A stretch of DNA of 22,154 nucleotides from Acetobacteraceae bacterium (GTDB taxonomy: Bacteria; Pseudomonadota; Alphaproteobacteria; Acetobacterales; Acetobacteraceae). The notes under the pieces are model-generated. The model did not search any database. It saw only the letters and a list, made by a program, of their open reading frames with translations, and was not told where the DNA came from. The stretch is taken from NCBI GenBank assembly GCA_947478535.1, contig CANJXD010000024.1, forward strand, positions 1-22,154, written 5' to 3'. The translations under genes and the position numbers were made by a program. Of the stretch, positions 1-6,762 are shown piece by piece. The first letter of the stretch is position 1. Each line of letters starts with the position of its first letter.

Positions 1-213
1 CTGGCCGCGCTGTATTGGGCGCGCGTCGATGCCGTGGCCTATGCGAATGATCGCGTGCAGGCCGCGTCCATCGGCTTCGACGACGAATTCCTCTATGCCG
101 AGATCCCGAAGCCGATCGAGGCCCGCACCCTGCCCATGCGCCGCCTGCTGGGCGCCGAGGCGCTGGAGGTCTTTGCCGAATGGGCCGCGAAGCCGGACCG
201 GCTGCCCTATTGA
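1..213 (+). CDS. guaD: Guanine deaminase / nucleoside deaminase, C-terminal part (5' end outside window)
   Basis: The first 70 codons in frame 1 end at TGA 211-213. They read as the C-terminal part of a cytidine/deoxycytidylate deaminase-fold enzyme: the run ALYWARVDAVAYAND followed by IGFDDEFLYAEI and then IPKPIEARTLPM matches the region after the zinc site in bacterial guanine deaminases and related nucleoside deaminases. These convert guanine to xanthine, in the cytosol, as part of purine salvage. The zinc-binding HAE and PCxxC motifs would lie upstream and cannot be checked. The gene converges on the RTX gene with a 30-base gap. The alternative is a tRNA adenosine deaminase-like or other nucleoside deaminase; the FDDxFLY segment favours the GuaD group. 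Confidence 0.72.
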   Translation: MAALYWARVDAVAYANDRVQAASIGFDDEFLYAEIPKPIEARTLPMRRLLGAEALEVFAEWAAKPDRLPY

Positions 214-243
214 GGCGGCCGGGCGGGCCGGTGGTTCAGGGGA

Positions 244-2520
244 TCAGCCGATCCAGACGTGGTCCACCATCAGCGTGCTGTCGCCCGCCGTGCCGTCCAC
301 ATCCATGATGCCGATGCCGATCTCGTAGCCGCCTTCCTTCTCCGCGGTGAAGCGGAAGGACTGCCAGCCGGTGTCGCCCTCGCCGGCGAGGGTCTTGATG
401 TCGGACAGCAGGGTGACGGTCTCATCGCCGCTGCGGCGGATCGTGACGAAGGCGAAGTCGTTGCCCTCGATCTTCTCGCCCGTCGCGAAGAGCCAGTCGA
501 AGCCCAGGGTCTGCCCCTCTGCCAGATCGACCTTGCCGCGGATGCCCGAGCCTTCCCGCGCGTCGCCCCGGTCGAGGTTGTCCAGCGTGCCCTTCTCCAG
601 GTGCAGCCAGCCTTCCACCTCCTTCTCTTTCGCGCCATCGGCGGTGGAGAGCAGGGCGGCCATCTTGCCGTCGGTGCCGCCCTCGGTGAGGGAGACATCG
701 CCGGTGCGCTTCCAGTCGCCGTCGAACTCGCCTTCGAAGGAGGCGATGGTCTTGCCCTCGACGATCGGCGGCTCCTTGTCGGCCAGCCCGGTGACCACGA
801 CGGTGACGTCCTGCGTCGTCTCGGCGCCTGAGGCATCGCGGACGACATAGGTGAAGGCATCCTTCGCCGTCTCGCCCTCGCCGAGTTCCTGCAGCTTGGC
901 GGAGGCGCTGGCGTCATAGATCACGATGCCGCCCTCGATGCGGATGGCGGCGCCGTAGTGGGAGTCGGAGACGGAGACCAGGGTCAGTTCCTCGCCTTCG
1001 GCATCGCTGTCATTGGCCAGCACATCGATCTTCACGGCGCTGTCCTCATCCACCTTCGCCTCATCGGCATTGGCGGTGGGGCCGTCATTGGCGCCGAGGA
1101 CGGTGATGGTCACGCTGGCAGAGCCGCTGTCGCCATCGGCGTCCGTCACCTGGTAGGCGAAGGTCACCGCTCGGCTCTCGCCGTCGCGCAGCGCCTGGAA
1201 GGCATCGCCGCCATTCCAGGTGAAGCCGCCATCGCTGCCCAGCGCCAGGGCGCCGGCGCTGGCGCCCGTGGTCAGGGCGACGCGGGCGACGAGGTCCGCC
1301 ACCAGGTCATTGGCCGTCACATTGGCCGAGAGGAAGGCCGCGTCCTCGCTGACGGTGTAGCTGTCGGCGCGCGCGGTCACCGCGTCATCCGCCGCGGTCA
1401 GCGCCACGCCGTCCACCGTGATGGCGGCGGCCTCGAAGGTGCGGACGGTCAGGGACTGGGCCTCGAAGACGTAGTTGCCCTGCTTGCCCGCGCCCATGTG
1501 GCGCAGCAGGCCGGCAAGCTCGCCCTGGAAATTGGTGTCGAGCCATTCGGCGCGGGTCAGGTCGAAGCCGAGCGTGTCGATGCCGGCGCCGCCTTCCAGC
1601 AGATCGGCCACCGCATCGACGCCGGTGCGGATGATGGTGTCGTTGCCGCCATCGCCATAGGCCTTGTCGGCGCCCGTGCCGGCGATGATCAGGTCGTTGC
1701 CGTTGCTGCCATGCATGATGTCGTTGCCGGCGCCACCAATCAGCGTATCCGCGCCGTCATCGCCGGTCAGCGTGTCGTGGCCGGCGCCGCCATCGAGGCG
1801 GTCGGCGCCGGCATTGCCGTGCACGGCATCATTGCCGCCGCCGGAGGCGACGGTGTCGTTGCCCGCATCGACGGCGATGAGGTCGTTCCCCGTGCCGGCG
1901 GTGACGCTGTCATCGCCCTGGCCGCCCCAGATGGTGTTGTTGCCGTTGCCGGCGTTGATCGTGTCGTTGCCGGCATCGCCGGTCAGGTCGTCATTGCCGG
2001 CGCCGGCGGCGATGCTGTCATCGCCTTCGCCGCCCACCAGCGTGTTGCGGCCCTCGCCGCCGAGGATCGTGTCATGGCCGGTATCGCCGAGCAGGCTGTC
2101 ATTGCCGGCCCCGCCATCGACGAAGTCGTTGCCCGTGCCGGCCCAGACGCTGTCATTGCCGCCGCCAGTGGCGACGCGGTCATCGCCGTCATCGCCCCAG
2201 GCGATGTCGTCGCCCGTGCCCATGGCGATGGTGTCGTTGCCGCTGCCGGCGGAGAGGGTGTCGTCGCCCGCGCCGCCATCGAGGCTGTCATCGCCTTCGC
2301 CGGCATAGAGCGCGTCGTTGCCGGCCTCGCCCAACAGGGTATCGGCGCCGAGCTCGCCCCAGAGCATGTCATTGCCCGAGCCACCGAAGACGAGGTCGGC
2401 GAAGGCGGAACCGAGGATGCCGTCATCGCCGGCGTCAGCATACACTTCGACGCCTTCGCTTGCATTCTGCAGGTGCAGCCAGTCGGAGAGGGTCGTACCG
2501 CGGATGGGAAGGCGAGGCAT
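244..2520 (-). CDS. RTX calcium-binding repeat protein with cadherin-like domains
   Basis: A 758-residue acidic, presumably secreted protein. After a short N-terminus, about residues 26-322 are roughly thirty nonapeptides of the GGxGxDxLx type (for example GGAGNDSLL), which form a calcium-binding parallel beta-roll. Residues of about 385-480 and 480-590 look like two cadherin-like/VCBS Ig-fold domains (TVSEDAAF, VLANDSDAEGEEL). The last 150 residues look like a beta-sandwich ending TLMVDHVWIG. There is no signal peptide, so type I secretion is expected from family knowledge, but no T1SS genes are in the window. I chose ATG at 2520 because GGAG lies 8 bases upstream; a TTG ten codons earlier (2550) lacks this. 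Unusually, the RTX block is N-terminal and the Ig-like part C-terminal, whereas most T1SS substrates end in RTX plus signal. Function could be adhesin, surface-layer or biofilm matrix protein; substrate unknown. Confidence 0.88.
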   Translation of the reverse strand: MPRLPIRGTTLSDWLHLQNASEGVEVYADAGDDGILGSAFADLVFGGSGNDMLWGELGADTLLGEAGNDALYAGEGDDSLDGGAGDDTLSAGSGNDTIAMGTGDDIAWGDDGDDRVATGGGNDSVWAGTGNDFVDGGAGNDSLLGDTGHDTILGGEGRNTLVGGEGDDSIAAGAGNDDLTGDAGNDTINAGNGNNTIWGGQGDDSVTAGTGNDLIAVDAGNDTVASGGGNDAVHGNAGADRLDGGAGHDTLTGDDGADTLIGGAGNDIMHGSNGNDLIIAGTGADKAYGDGGNDTIIRTGVDAVADLLEGGAGIDTLGFDLTRAEWLDTNFQGELAGLLRHMGAGKQGNYVFEAQSLTVRTFEAAAITVDGVALTAADDAVTARADSYTVSEDAAFLSANVTANDLVADLVARVALTTGASAGALALGSDGGFTWNGGDAFQALRDGESRAVTFAYQVTDADGDSGSASVTITVLGANDGPTANADEAKVDEDSAVKIDVLANDSDAEGEELTLVSVSDSHYGAAIRIEGGIVIYDASASAKLQELGEGETAKDAFTYVVRDASGAETTQDVTVVVTGLADKEPPIVEGKTIASFEGEFDGDWKRTGDVSLTEGGTDGKMAALLSTADGAKEKEVEGWLHLEKGTLDNLDRGDAREGSGIRGKVDLAEGQTLGFDWLFATGEKIEGNDFAFVTIRRSGDETVTLLSDIKTLAGEGDTGWQSFRFTAEKEGGYEIGIGIMDVDGTAGDSTLMVDHVWIG
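1575..2440 (-). repeat. 27-bp coding repeats encoding RTX nonapeptides
   Basis: On the plus strand this block shows a steady 27-base rhythm of the kind gtcattgccg/gcgccgccatcgag, which is the complement of codons for GGAGND-type nonapeptides. About thirty units occur, diverged from each other, so it is a protein-level repeat rather than a satellite. The repetition also creates long open frames on the opposite strand that are not genes. Confidence 0.9.
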
Positions 2521-2550
2521 TTGGCAGGCTCCGGTCATTCGTCCTCGCAA

Positions 2551-2570
2551 GTTGCATGGCAGAATGCAAC
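2551..2570. promoter_or_regulatory. Perfect 7-bp inverted repeat in the RTX leader
   Basis: The 20 bases gttgcatggcagaatgcaac form two 7-base arms (GTTGCAT/ATGCAAC) around a 6-base centre, 30 bases upstream of the chosen RTX start. It could be a dimeric regulator operator or an mRNA hairpin near the ribosome-binding site. It lies downstream of the sigma-54-like promoter, i.e. inside the predicted 5' leader. The regulator is unknown. Confidence 0.45.
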
Positions 2571-2594
2571 CCGAGAGCGTTCTGAGCGGTGTCT

Positions 2595-2610
2595 TGCAGC
2601 CGCCATGCCA
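2595..2610 (-). promoter_or_regulatory. Sigma-54-like -24/-12 promoter upstream of the RTX gene
   Basis: Read on the minus strand this is TGGCATGGCGGCTGCA. Compared with the sigma-54 consensus TGGCACG-N4-TTGCA it has both near-invariant dinucleotides, GG and GC, at the correct spacing, with only two mismatches in the conserved bases. A second TGGCAT lies 12 bases further upstream. It faces the RTX gene, and transcription would start near 2584, giving a leader of about 65 bases. It is a single-site match by eye; no activator site was identified. Confidence 0.4.
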
Positions 2611-2641
2611 CGCGGAATGCCAGGAGGCCCCGGTTGGGGGG

Positions 2642-3925
2642 CTACACCGCGACCCGGCCGAAGATCGCCGTCAGCAGGGCGAAGAGCCCGCCGCCGACGA
2701 GGAAGCCGACCAGCGTGCCGTTGATGCGGACATATTGAAGGTCCTTGCCGACCCGCAGCTCGATCTTCTCCGTCACCGTCGCGGTGTCCCAGCCCCGCAT
2801 GACGCCGGCGATGAAATCGGAAAGCTGGGCACGCCCGGCCGGTAGCAGGGCGATCAGCACGCGTTCCGCCCCCTTGTTCAGCCGCGCGCGGGCGGCCTCA
2901 TCCTCGGCCAGCATGGTGCCGATATTGGCAAGCGCGCCGGCCAGGGCCTGCACGGTGCGGCCGGTGGGGTTGGCGGCATCGGCTTCCAGCGCCCCGCGCA
3001 GCCGGGTCCAGACATCGCCGAGCCAGGTGGCGACGGCGGGGTGACGCATCGCGTCGGCCAGGGCGCGGCCGAGCGCGGCGGCGCGGGCGGGGTCATGCTC
3101 CAGCCGCGCCACCTCGGCGCGGATCCAGGCCTCGAAGGCGTGGCGCAGCTCGGAATCCCCGGGCTCCACCTTGTCCAGTTCGGCGTTCAGCGCGGCCAGC
3201 ACCCGGCGCGCGATGGAGGCACCGGCCAGCCAGCCCACCAGCGCGCCGCCTTCCTGGCGGACGCGGGCGGCGATGGCGGCCTGCAACTGATCCTCCTTCG
3301 CCGCCAGCAGCATCTTCAACTGGCGGATGGTGAGGTCGAACAGCTCATGGTGCCGTCCGCCCTCGATCAGCGCGGCGAGCGCCCTTGCCACCACCCTGGC
3401 GGCGCCAGGGCCGCCGGCGATGCGCGGCAGAAGGCGGCCCATCAGGCGCCTGGCGCGGCCATCTTCCAACGTTGCCAGGATGCGCGGCATGGCGCGGGCG
3501 AGCGCCACGGCAGCGGGCTGCACCGCCGCGGGGTCGGCGAACCAGCCGCGCAGGATGCCGGCGAGGTCGAGGCGCGCGAGCACGCGGGAGACCTCGGCCT
3601 CGGTGAAGACATGGTTGGCGACGAAGCGGCCGAGCCCCTCGCCAAGGCGTTCCTTCTGACGGGGGATGATGGCGGTGTGCGGGATGGGCAGGCCGAGAGG
3701 GTGGCGAAACAGCGCCGTCACCGCGAACCAGTCGGCGATGCCGCCGACCAGGCCGGCCTTGGAGGCGGCCTGCAACAGGTCCGTCGTGTAGCCCGGTGGC
3801 ATCGCATAGGTGCCGACCAGCAGCCCGCCCATGCCGGCCAGCAGTCCGGTCGCCGCGCGGCGGTGGCGGCGCAGCGCCTGGCGCAGGGCGGCATCGGGGT
3901 CGGGCGAGGGAAGGGTGGGATCCAT
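2642..3925 (-). CDS. DUF445 family membrane protein
   Basis: A 427-residue protein of the DUF445 (YjiN/YheB-like) family, whose biochemical role is not established. Family hallmarks are visible: an N-terminal hydrophobic segment at about 24-46 (ATGLLAGMGGLLVGTYAMPP), then KAGLVGGIADWFAVTALFRHPLG at about 61-83, and IPHTAIIPRQKERLGEGLG soon after. The middle is alanine/arginine-rich and predicted helical. A second membrane segment, NGTLVGFLVGGGLFALLTAI, lies at the C-terminus. The ATG at 3925 is the first in-frame methionine and gives the usual family length of slightly over 400 residues. It is transcribed away from the zinc operon and towards the RTX gene; the 121-base gap to RTX with its own promoter-like site suggests separate transcripts. 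Confidence 0.88.
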   Translation of the reverse strand: MDPTLPSPDPDAALRQALRRHRRAATGLLAGMGGLLVGTYAMPPGYTTDLLQAASKAGLVGGIADWFAVTALFRHPLGLPIPHTAIIPRQKERLGEGLGRFVANHVFTEAEVSRVLARLDLAGILRGWFADPAAVQPAAVALARAMPRILATLEDGRARRLMGRLLPRIAGGPGAARVVARALAALIEGGRHHELFDLTIRQLKMLLAAKEDQLQAAIAARVRQEGGALVGWLAGASIARRVLAALNAELDKVEPGDSELRHAFEAWIRAEVARLEHDPARAAALGRALADAMRHPAVATWLGDVWTRLRGALEADAANPTGRTVQALAGALANIGTMLAEDEAARARLNKGAERVLIALLPAGRAQLSDFIAGVMRGWDTATVTEKIELRVGKDLQYVRINGTLVGFLVGGGLFALLTAIFGRVAV

Positions 3926-3980
3926 CGGGGCTTCAGGTAGTCGGCCCGAGGGGCTTTGCCCACTCCCTTCGCGATCCCCT

Positions 3981-4009
3981 TTGCGGCGATGGTCGGCCAG
4001 CGCTATAGA
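3981..4009 (+). promoter_or_regulatory. Sigma-70-like promoter of the zinc ABC operon
   Basis: TTGCGG (3981-3986) and TATAGA (4004-4009) are separated by exactly 17 bases, giving a plausible -35/-10 pair. Transcription would begin around 4016, immediately before the Zur-like palindrome at 4019-4031. This places the operator over the start site, as expected for a repressor. Confidence 0.5.
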
Positions 4010-4018
4010 GAATGCTAC

Positions 4019-4031
4019 GTTATAAGGTAAC
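4019..4031. promoter_or_regulatory. Zur-box-like palindrome
   Basis: gttataaggtaac has GTTA/TAAC arms around a 5-base centre. It matches 11 of 13 bases of the core GTTATANTATAAC recalled for proteobacterial Zur operators. This AT-rich patch stands out in otherwise very GC-rich DNA and lies right after the -10-like TATAGA, upstream of an ABC-3 metal transporter operon. From this I infer zinc-dependent repression by Zur; the zur gene itself is not in the window. Confidence 0.55.
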
Positions 4032-4047
4032 CATCTTCCCCGTGGCG

Positions 4048-4161
4048 ATGCCGTTCCGAGACCCCCTGGCCCTGTCCTCCGGCGCCGGCGCCCGCCTGGC
4101 GCTGGCCTTGGGCGTGCTGGTGGTGTTGTGGGGTTGCGTCGCCTGGGCGCTGGCGCTGTGA
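4048..4161 (+). CDS. Small single-span membrane peptide leading the zinc ABC operon
   Basis: A 37-codon frame starting ATG 4048 and ending TGA 4159-4161. The N-terminal 15 residues (MPFRDPLALSSGAGA) are polar/basic and residues 16-37 form one hydrophobic helix (LALALGVLVVLWGCVAWALAL). The stop overlaps the GTG start of the ATPase gene as GTGA, the classic arrangement for translational coupling, which is the main evidence that it is real. An in-frame ATG at 4012 would give 49 residues, but it lies upstream of the predicted transcription start and its codons would overlap the Zur-like site, so I prefer 4048. Shine-Dalgarno is weak. I do not recognise the family. It could be an accessory transporter subunit, a leader peptide coupling translation of the ATPase, or chance. 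Confidence 0.5.
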   Translation: MPFRDPLALSSGAGARLALALGVLVVLWGCVAWALAL

Positions 4162-4910
4162 CGGTGCTCCGCGGCCCGTCGGTGGAGTTGCGGGACCTGA
4201 CGGCGACGCATCAGCGCCACCCGGCGGTGCATCACGTCTCCGCGCGCTTCGCCGCCGGCAGCCTGACGGCGATCGTCGGGCCGAATGGCGCGGGCAAGAC
4301 CACGCTGCTGCGCGCCATCGCGGGGCAGCACCCCGTCGATTCCGGGCGCGTCAGCATCGAGGCCGAGGGCGCGTCGCGGCCGCGCATCGCGCTGCTGCCG
4401 CAGCAATCCGGCATGGATCGCGCCTTCCCGATCCACTGCCTCGATGTGGTGATGCAGGGCATGTGGTCCCGCCTCGGCGCCTTCCGCGGCGCGGGGGCGG
4501 AGGACTACGCCCGCGCCCAGGCGGCGCTGGAGGCGGTGGGGCTTGGCGGTTTCGGGCGCCGCCCGGTCGGTGCCATGTCGGCCGGGCAGTTCCAGCGCCT
4601 GCTGTTCGCACGGCTGCTGGTGCAGGATGCCGACCTGATCCTGCTCGATGAGCCCTTCAACGCCGTCGATGCCCGCACCGCGGCGGACCTTCTGGCCCTG
4701 GTGCGGCGCTGGCATGGGGAAGGGCGGACGGTGCTGGCCGTGCTGCACGACCTCGACCTCGTGCGGGACGAATTCCCGGATTGCCTGTTGATGGCACGGG
4801 AATGCGTGGCGAGCGGGCCGACGGCGGAGGTGCTCTCCGCCCCCAACCGCCTGCGCGCCCGGATGATGGCCGAGGCCTGGGACGAAGCCGCACCGGCCTG
4901 CGCCGCCTGA
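4158..4910 (+). CDS. znuC: Zinc/manganese-type ABC transporter ATP-binding protein
   Basis: A 250-residue ABC ATPase that powers metal import at the inner membrane. Walker A GPNGAGKTT is at 41-49, a Q-loop PQQ at 81-83, the signature MSAGQ at 140-144 (LSGGQ variant), Walker B DLILLDEP at 159-166, and the H-loop histidine in LHD at 197. It pairs with the ABC-3 permease directly downstream (2-base gap), which places it in the ZnuC/MntB/TroB group. I chose GTG 4158 because it overlaps the stop of the preceding small gene (GTGA); an ATG at 4128 would add ten residues lying inside the small gene. The upstream Zur-like palindrome favours zinc over manganese. No solute-binding protein gene is adjacent. 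Confidence 0.85.
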   Translation: MTVLRGPSVELRDLTATHQRHPAVHHVSARFAAGSLTAIVGPNGAGKTTLLRAIAGQHPVDSGRVSIEAEGASRPRIALLPQQSGMDRAFPIHCLDVVMQGMWSRLGAFRGAGAEDYARAQAALEAVGLGGFGRRPVGAMSAGQFQRLLFARLLVQDADLILLDEPFNAVDARTAADLLALVRRWHGEGRTVLAVLHDLDLVRDEFPDCLLMARECVASGPTAEVLSAPNRLRARMMAEAWDEAAPACAA

Positions 4911-4912
4911 CC

Positions 4913-5776
4913 ATGGAAGCGCTGTTCGGGCCGTTCCTCGAATTCGGCTTCATGCGGCGCGCCCTGGTGGGGTGCTTGGCGCTTGCCGTCGCGGCGCCGC
5001 CGCTCGGCGTGTTCCTGATGCTGCGGCGGACCAGCCTGACGGCGGAAGTGTTGGCCCATGGCGTCACGCCGGGCATCGCCGCGGGCTTCCTCGTCGCCGG
5101 GTTTTCCGTGCCGGCCATGTCGATCGGCGGGCTGATCGCCGGCCTGCTGGTGGCGGTCGGCGCCGGGGCGCTGTCCCGCGCCACGGGGGGGCGGGAGGAT
5201 GCCGCGCTGACCGCGCTGTATCTTATCGCCCTGGCGCTCGGCGTCACGCTGGTCTCGCTGCGCGGCGATACCGGGGACCTCACGCATCTGCTGTTCGGGC
5301 AGGTGCTGGGGGTGGATGATCCGGCGCTGCTGCTGATGGCTGGCGTCGCGACGCTGACCCTGCCGGTCCTGGCGCTGGGCTGGCGGCCATTGGCGCTGGA
5401 ATGCTTCGACCCCGGTTTCGCCGACGCCGAGGGCGCGCGGGGCGGGCTGTGGCACATGGCCTTCCTAGGCTTGGTCGTGCTGAACGTGCTGGCGGCCTTC
5501 CAGGCCATGGGCACGCTGATGGCCGTCGGGCTGATGATGCTGCCCGCCGTCGCGGCGCGGCACTGGTCCCGCGAATTGGCAGGCCTGGTCTATGCGGCGG
5601 TCGGGCTGGCGATACTGTCGGCGTTCTTCGGCCTGCTGGCGAGCTACCACCTCGACCTGCCCTCCGGCCCGGCCATCGTGCTGATGGCCGGGGTGCTTTG
5701 GGTTGGCTCCGTGGTGGCGGGGCCGGTGGATGGGTTGCTCGCGCGCTTCGTCAGGCGGCCGCATCTGGCGGGGTGA
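4913..5776 (+). CDS. znuB: ABC-3 family metal transporter permease (ZnuB-like)
   Basis: A 287-residue integral membrane protein of the ABC-3 family (ZnuB/MntB/TroC-D), the membrane channel for divalent metal import. It starts MEALFGPFLEFGFMRRALVGC and carries the family segment PPLGVFLMLRRTSLTAEVLAHG at about 29-50, followed by GVTPGIAAGF. About eight hydrophobic helices are visible, with QAMGTLMAVGLMMLPAVAA at about 200-218 as the conserved late motif. The start at ATG 4913, two bases after the ATPase stop, fits coupled translation; upstream in-frame codons would run into the ATPase gene. The protein ends before a short convergent gap. Substrate is inferred as zinc from the regulatory site, not from the protein sequence. 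Confidence 0.86.
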   Translation: MEALFGPFLEFGFMRRALVGCLALAVAAPPLGVFLMLRRTSLTAEVLAHGVTPGIAAGFLVAGFSVPAMSIGGLIAGLLVAVGAGALSRATGGREDAALTALYLIALALGVTLVSLRGDTGDLTHLLFGQVLGVDDPALLLMAGVATLTLPVLALGWRPLALECFDPGFADAEGARGGLWHMAFLGLVVLNVLAAFQAMGTLMAVGLMMLPAVAARHWSRELAGLVYAAVGLAILSAFFGLLASYHLDLPSGPAIVLMAGVLWVGSVVAGPVDGLLARFVRRPHLAG

Positions 5777-5827
5777 GGGCAAGGCCCATCCATACCCACC
5801 GGCCCCCGGAGCCTGAGGACCGCAGAT

Positions 5828-6331
5828 CTATACCTTTGCCTTCTTCCCCGCCGCCTGCAGCCGGTCCAGCACGCCCAAGGCGACGGCGCCGGCCAGGAAC
5901 ATGCCGTGGATCGCCAGGCCCCAGGTGATGGCGCGGTCCGAATAGGTCTCCACCTCCATGAAGATCTGCAACAGGTGGATGGAGGAGATGGCGGTCAGCG
6001 CCGTCGCCAGCTTGATCTTGAGATTGCCGGGATCGACCGTCGCGAAGCCGACTTCCTTCCCTTCCTCGGAGGCCGCGAGGCGGGAGACCAGGTTGTCGTA
6101 GGAGGAGATCGCGACCATCACGACCAGCGATGCGACGAGGGCGGCATCCAGCAGATGCAGCAGGTCCAGCAATTGCTGGTTATCAGCGCCATCCGTCGCC
6201 TTGCCCGCGAATTTCCACAGCTTCTTCAGGAACCCCACGGCATAGACCAGCAGCGCCAGCAGCAGCCCGCCGAGGAACACCACCAGGATGAATCGGCTGG
6301 CGAGGATGGTCTTGTCGAGAATGCCCTGCAT
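5828..6331 (-). CDS. UPF0114 (YqhA/TIGR00645) family membrane protein
   Basis: A 167-residue protein recognised as UPF0114 by RFILVVFLGGLLLALLVYA (about 11-29), the central SYDNLVSRL, the acidic/lysine-rich WxxxVDPGNLKIKLATA-type segment (VDPGNLKIKLATALTAISSIHLLQIFM), and four hydrophobic helices. Function in the family is unestablished; it is a conserved inner-membrane protein. I chose ATG 6331 because GGGAG lies 7 bases upstream; an ATG eleven codons earlier (6364) lacks a ribosome site. It ends convergently with the zinc permease gene and is divergent from the ridA-like gene across 69 bases, which must hold both promoters. Confidence 0.87.
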   Translation of the reverse strand: MQGILDKTILASRFILVVFLGGLLLALLVYAVGFLKKLWKFAGKATDGADNQQLLDLLHLLDAALVASLVVMVAISSYDNLVSRLAASEEGKEVGFATVDPGNLKIKLATALTAISSIHLLQIFMEVETYSDRAITWGLAIHGMFLAGAVALGVLDRLQAAGKKAKV

Positions 6332-6400
6332 GTCACGCTCCCGGTTCTGGCCGCGATGTGGCATTGCGGACCGGCATTGGGAAGATTGCAGGAGCAGACC

Positions 6401-6757
6401 ATGGCCATTCGCCGCATCGCCGAAGAACAGCGCCTTTCCGGGGCCGTCATGGGTGGCGGGCTGATCTACCTCGCCGGCCAGGTCGCCGATGACCCGACGC
6501 TGGATGCGGAAGGCCAGACCGCCGACATCCTGGCCCAGATCGATGCCCTGCTGGCCGAGGCCGGGACCGACAAGCGCGCGCTGATGAGCATCACCTGCGT
6601 GCTGGCCGATATCCGGGATGCGCCGGCGATGAACCGGGCCTGGGATGCTTGGCTGGACCCCACCGCCAAGCCGGCGCGGATGACCATCGAGGCCGCGCTC
6701 GTCGATCCCCGCTGGAAGGTGGAGATCACCGGCGTTGCGTTGGCCCCGGTGGCATAG
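6401..6757 (+). CDS. RidA family protein (enamine/imine deaminase-like)
   Basis: A 118-residue cytosolic protein with the YjgF/YER057c/UK114 fold, which forms trimers and in RidA proper hydrolyses reactive enamine/imine intermediates to ketoacids. Visible signatures are LIYLAGQVADD (21-31), the helix with ILAQIDALLAEAGTDKRAL (43-61), and PARMTIEAALVDP (91-103), where R93 occupies the position of the catalytic arginine. ATG 6401 follows GGAG (6391-6394) at a 6-base spacing. The potassium-channel gene begins 5 bases after its stop, so the two are probably cotranscribed. The MxxITCVLADI stretch is more like the broader Rid subgroups than archetypal RidA, so the exact substrate is open. Confidence 0.86.
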   Translation: MAIRRIAEEQRLSGAVMGGGLIYLAGQVADDPTLDAEGQTADILAQIDALLAEAGTDKRALMSITCVLADIRDAPAMNRAWDAWLDPTAKPARMTIEAALVDPRWKVEITGVALAPVA

Positions 6758-6762
6758 GCCCG

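Noticed and set aside
1640..2440. Regular repeats with about 27-base period resembling an array
   Set aside because: The period is a multiple of three and encodes GGxGxD nonapeptides; units are diverged and there are no constant repeats with unique spacers, so it is not CRISPR or a satellite.
2460..2569. 11-base inverted match ttgcattctgc (2460-2470) and gcagaatgcaa (2559-2569)
   Set aside because: One arm is inside the RTX coding region and the arms are 88 bases apart; likely coincidence, while the local palindrome 2551-2570 explains the second arm.
2627..2642. gcccc/ggggc hairpin at the end of the DUF445 gene as an intrinsic terminator
   Set aside because: Only a 5-base stem and no T-run on the minus strand; too weak to call.
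958..2724. Long plus-strand open frame opposite the RTX gene (588 codons)
   Set aside because: It mirrors the nonapeptide-coding repeats on the other strand; its product is a low-complexity Gly/Ala/Val/Ile protein with no family features, while the minus strand has clear RTX motifs.
4012..4047. ATG 4012 as start of the small membrane peptide (49 residues)
   Set aside because: It precedes the predicted transcription start and its codons overlap the Zur-like operator; ATG 4048 still keeps the whole hydrophobic helix and the GTGA overlap.
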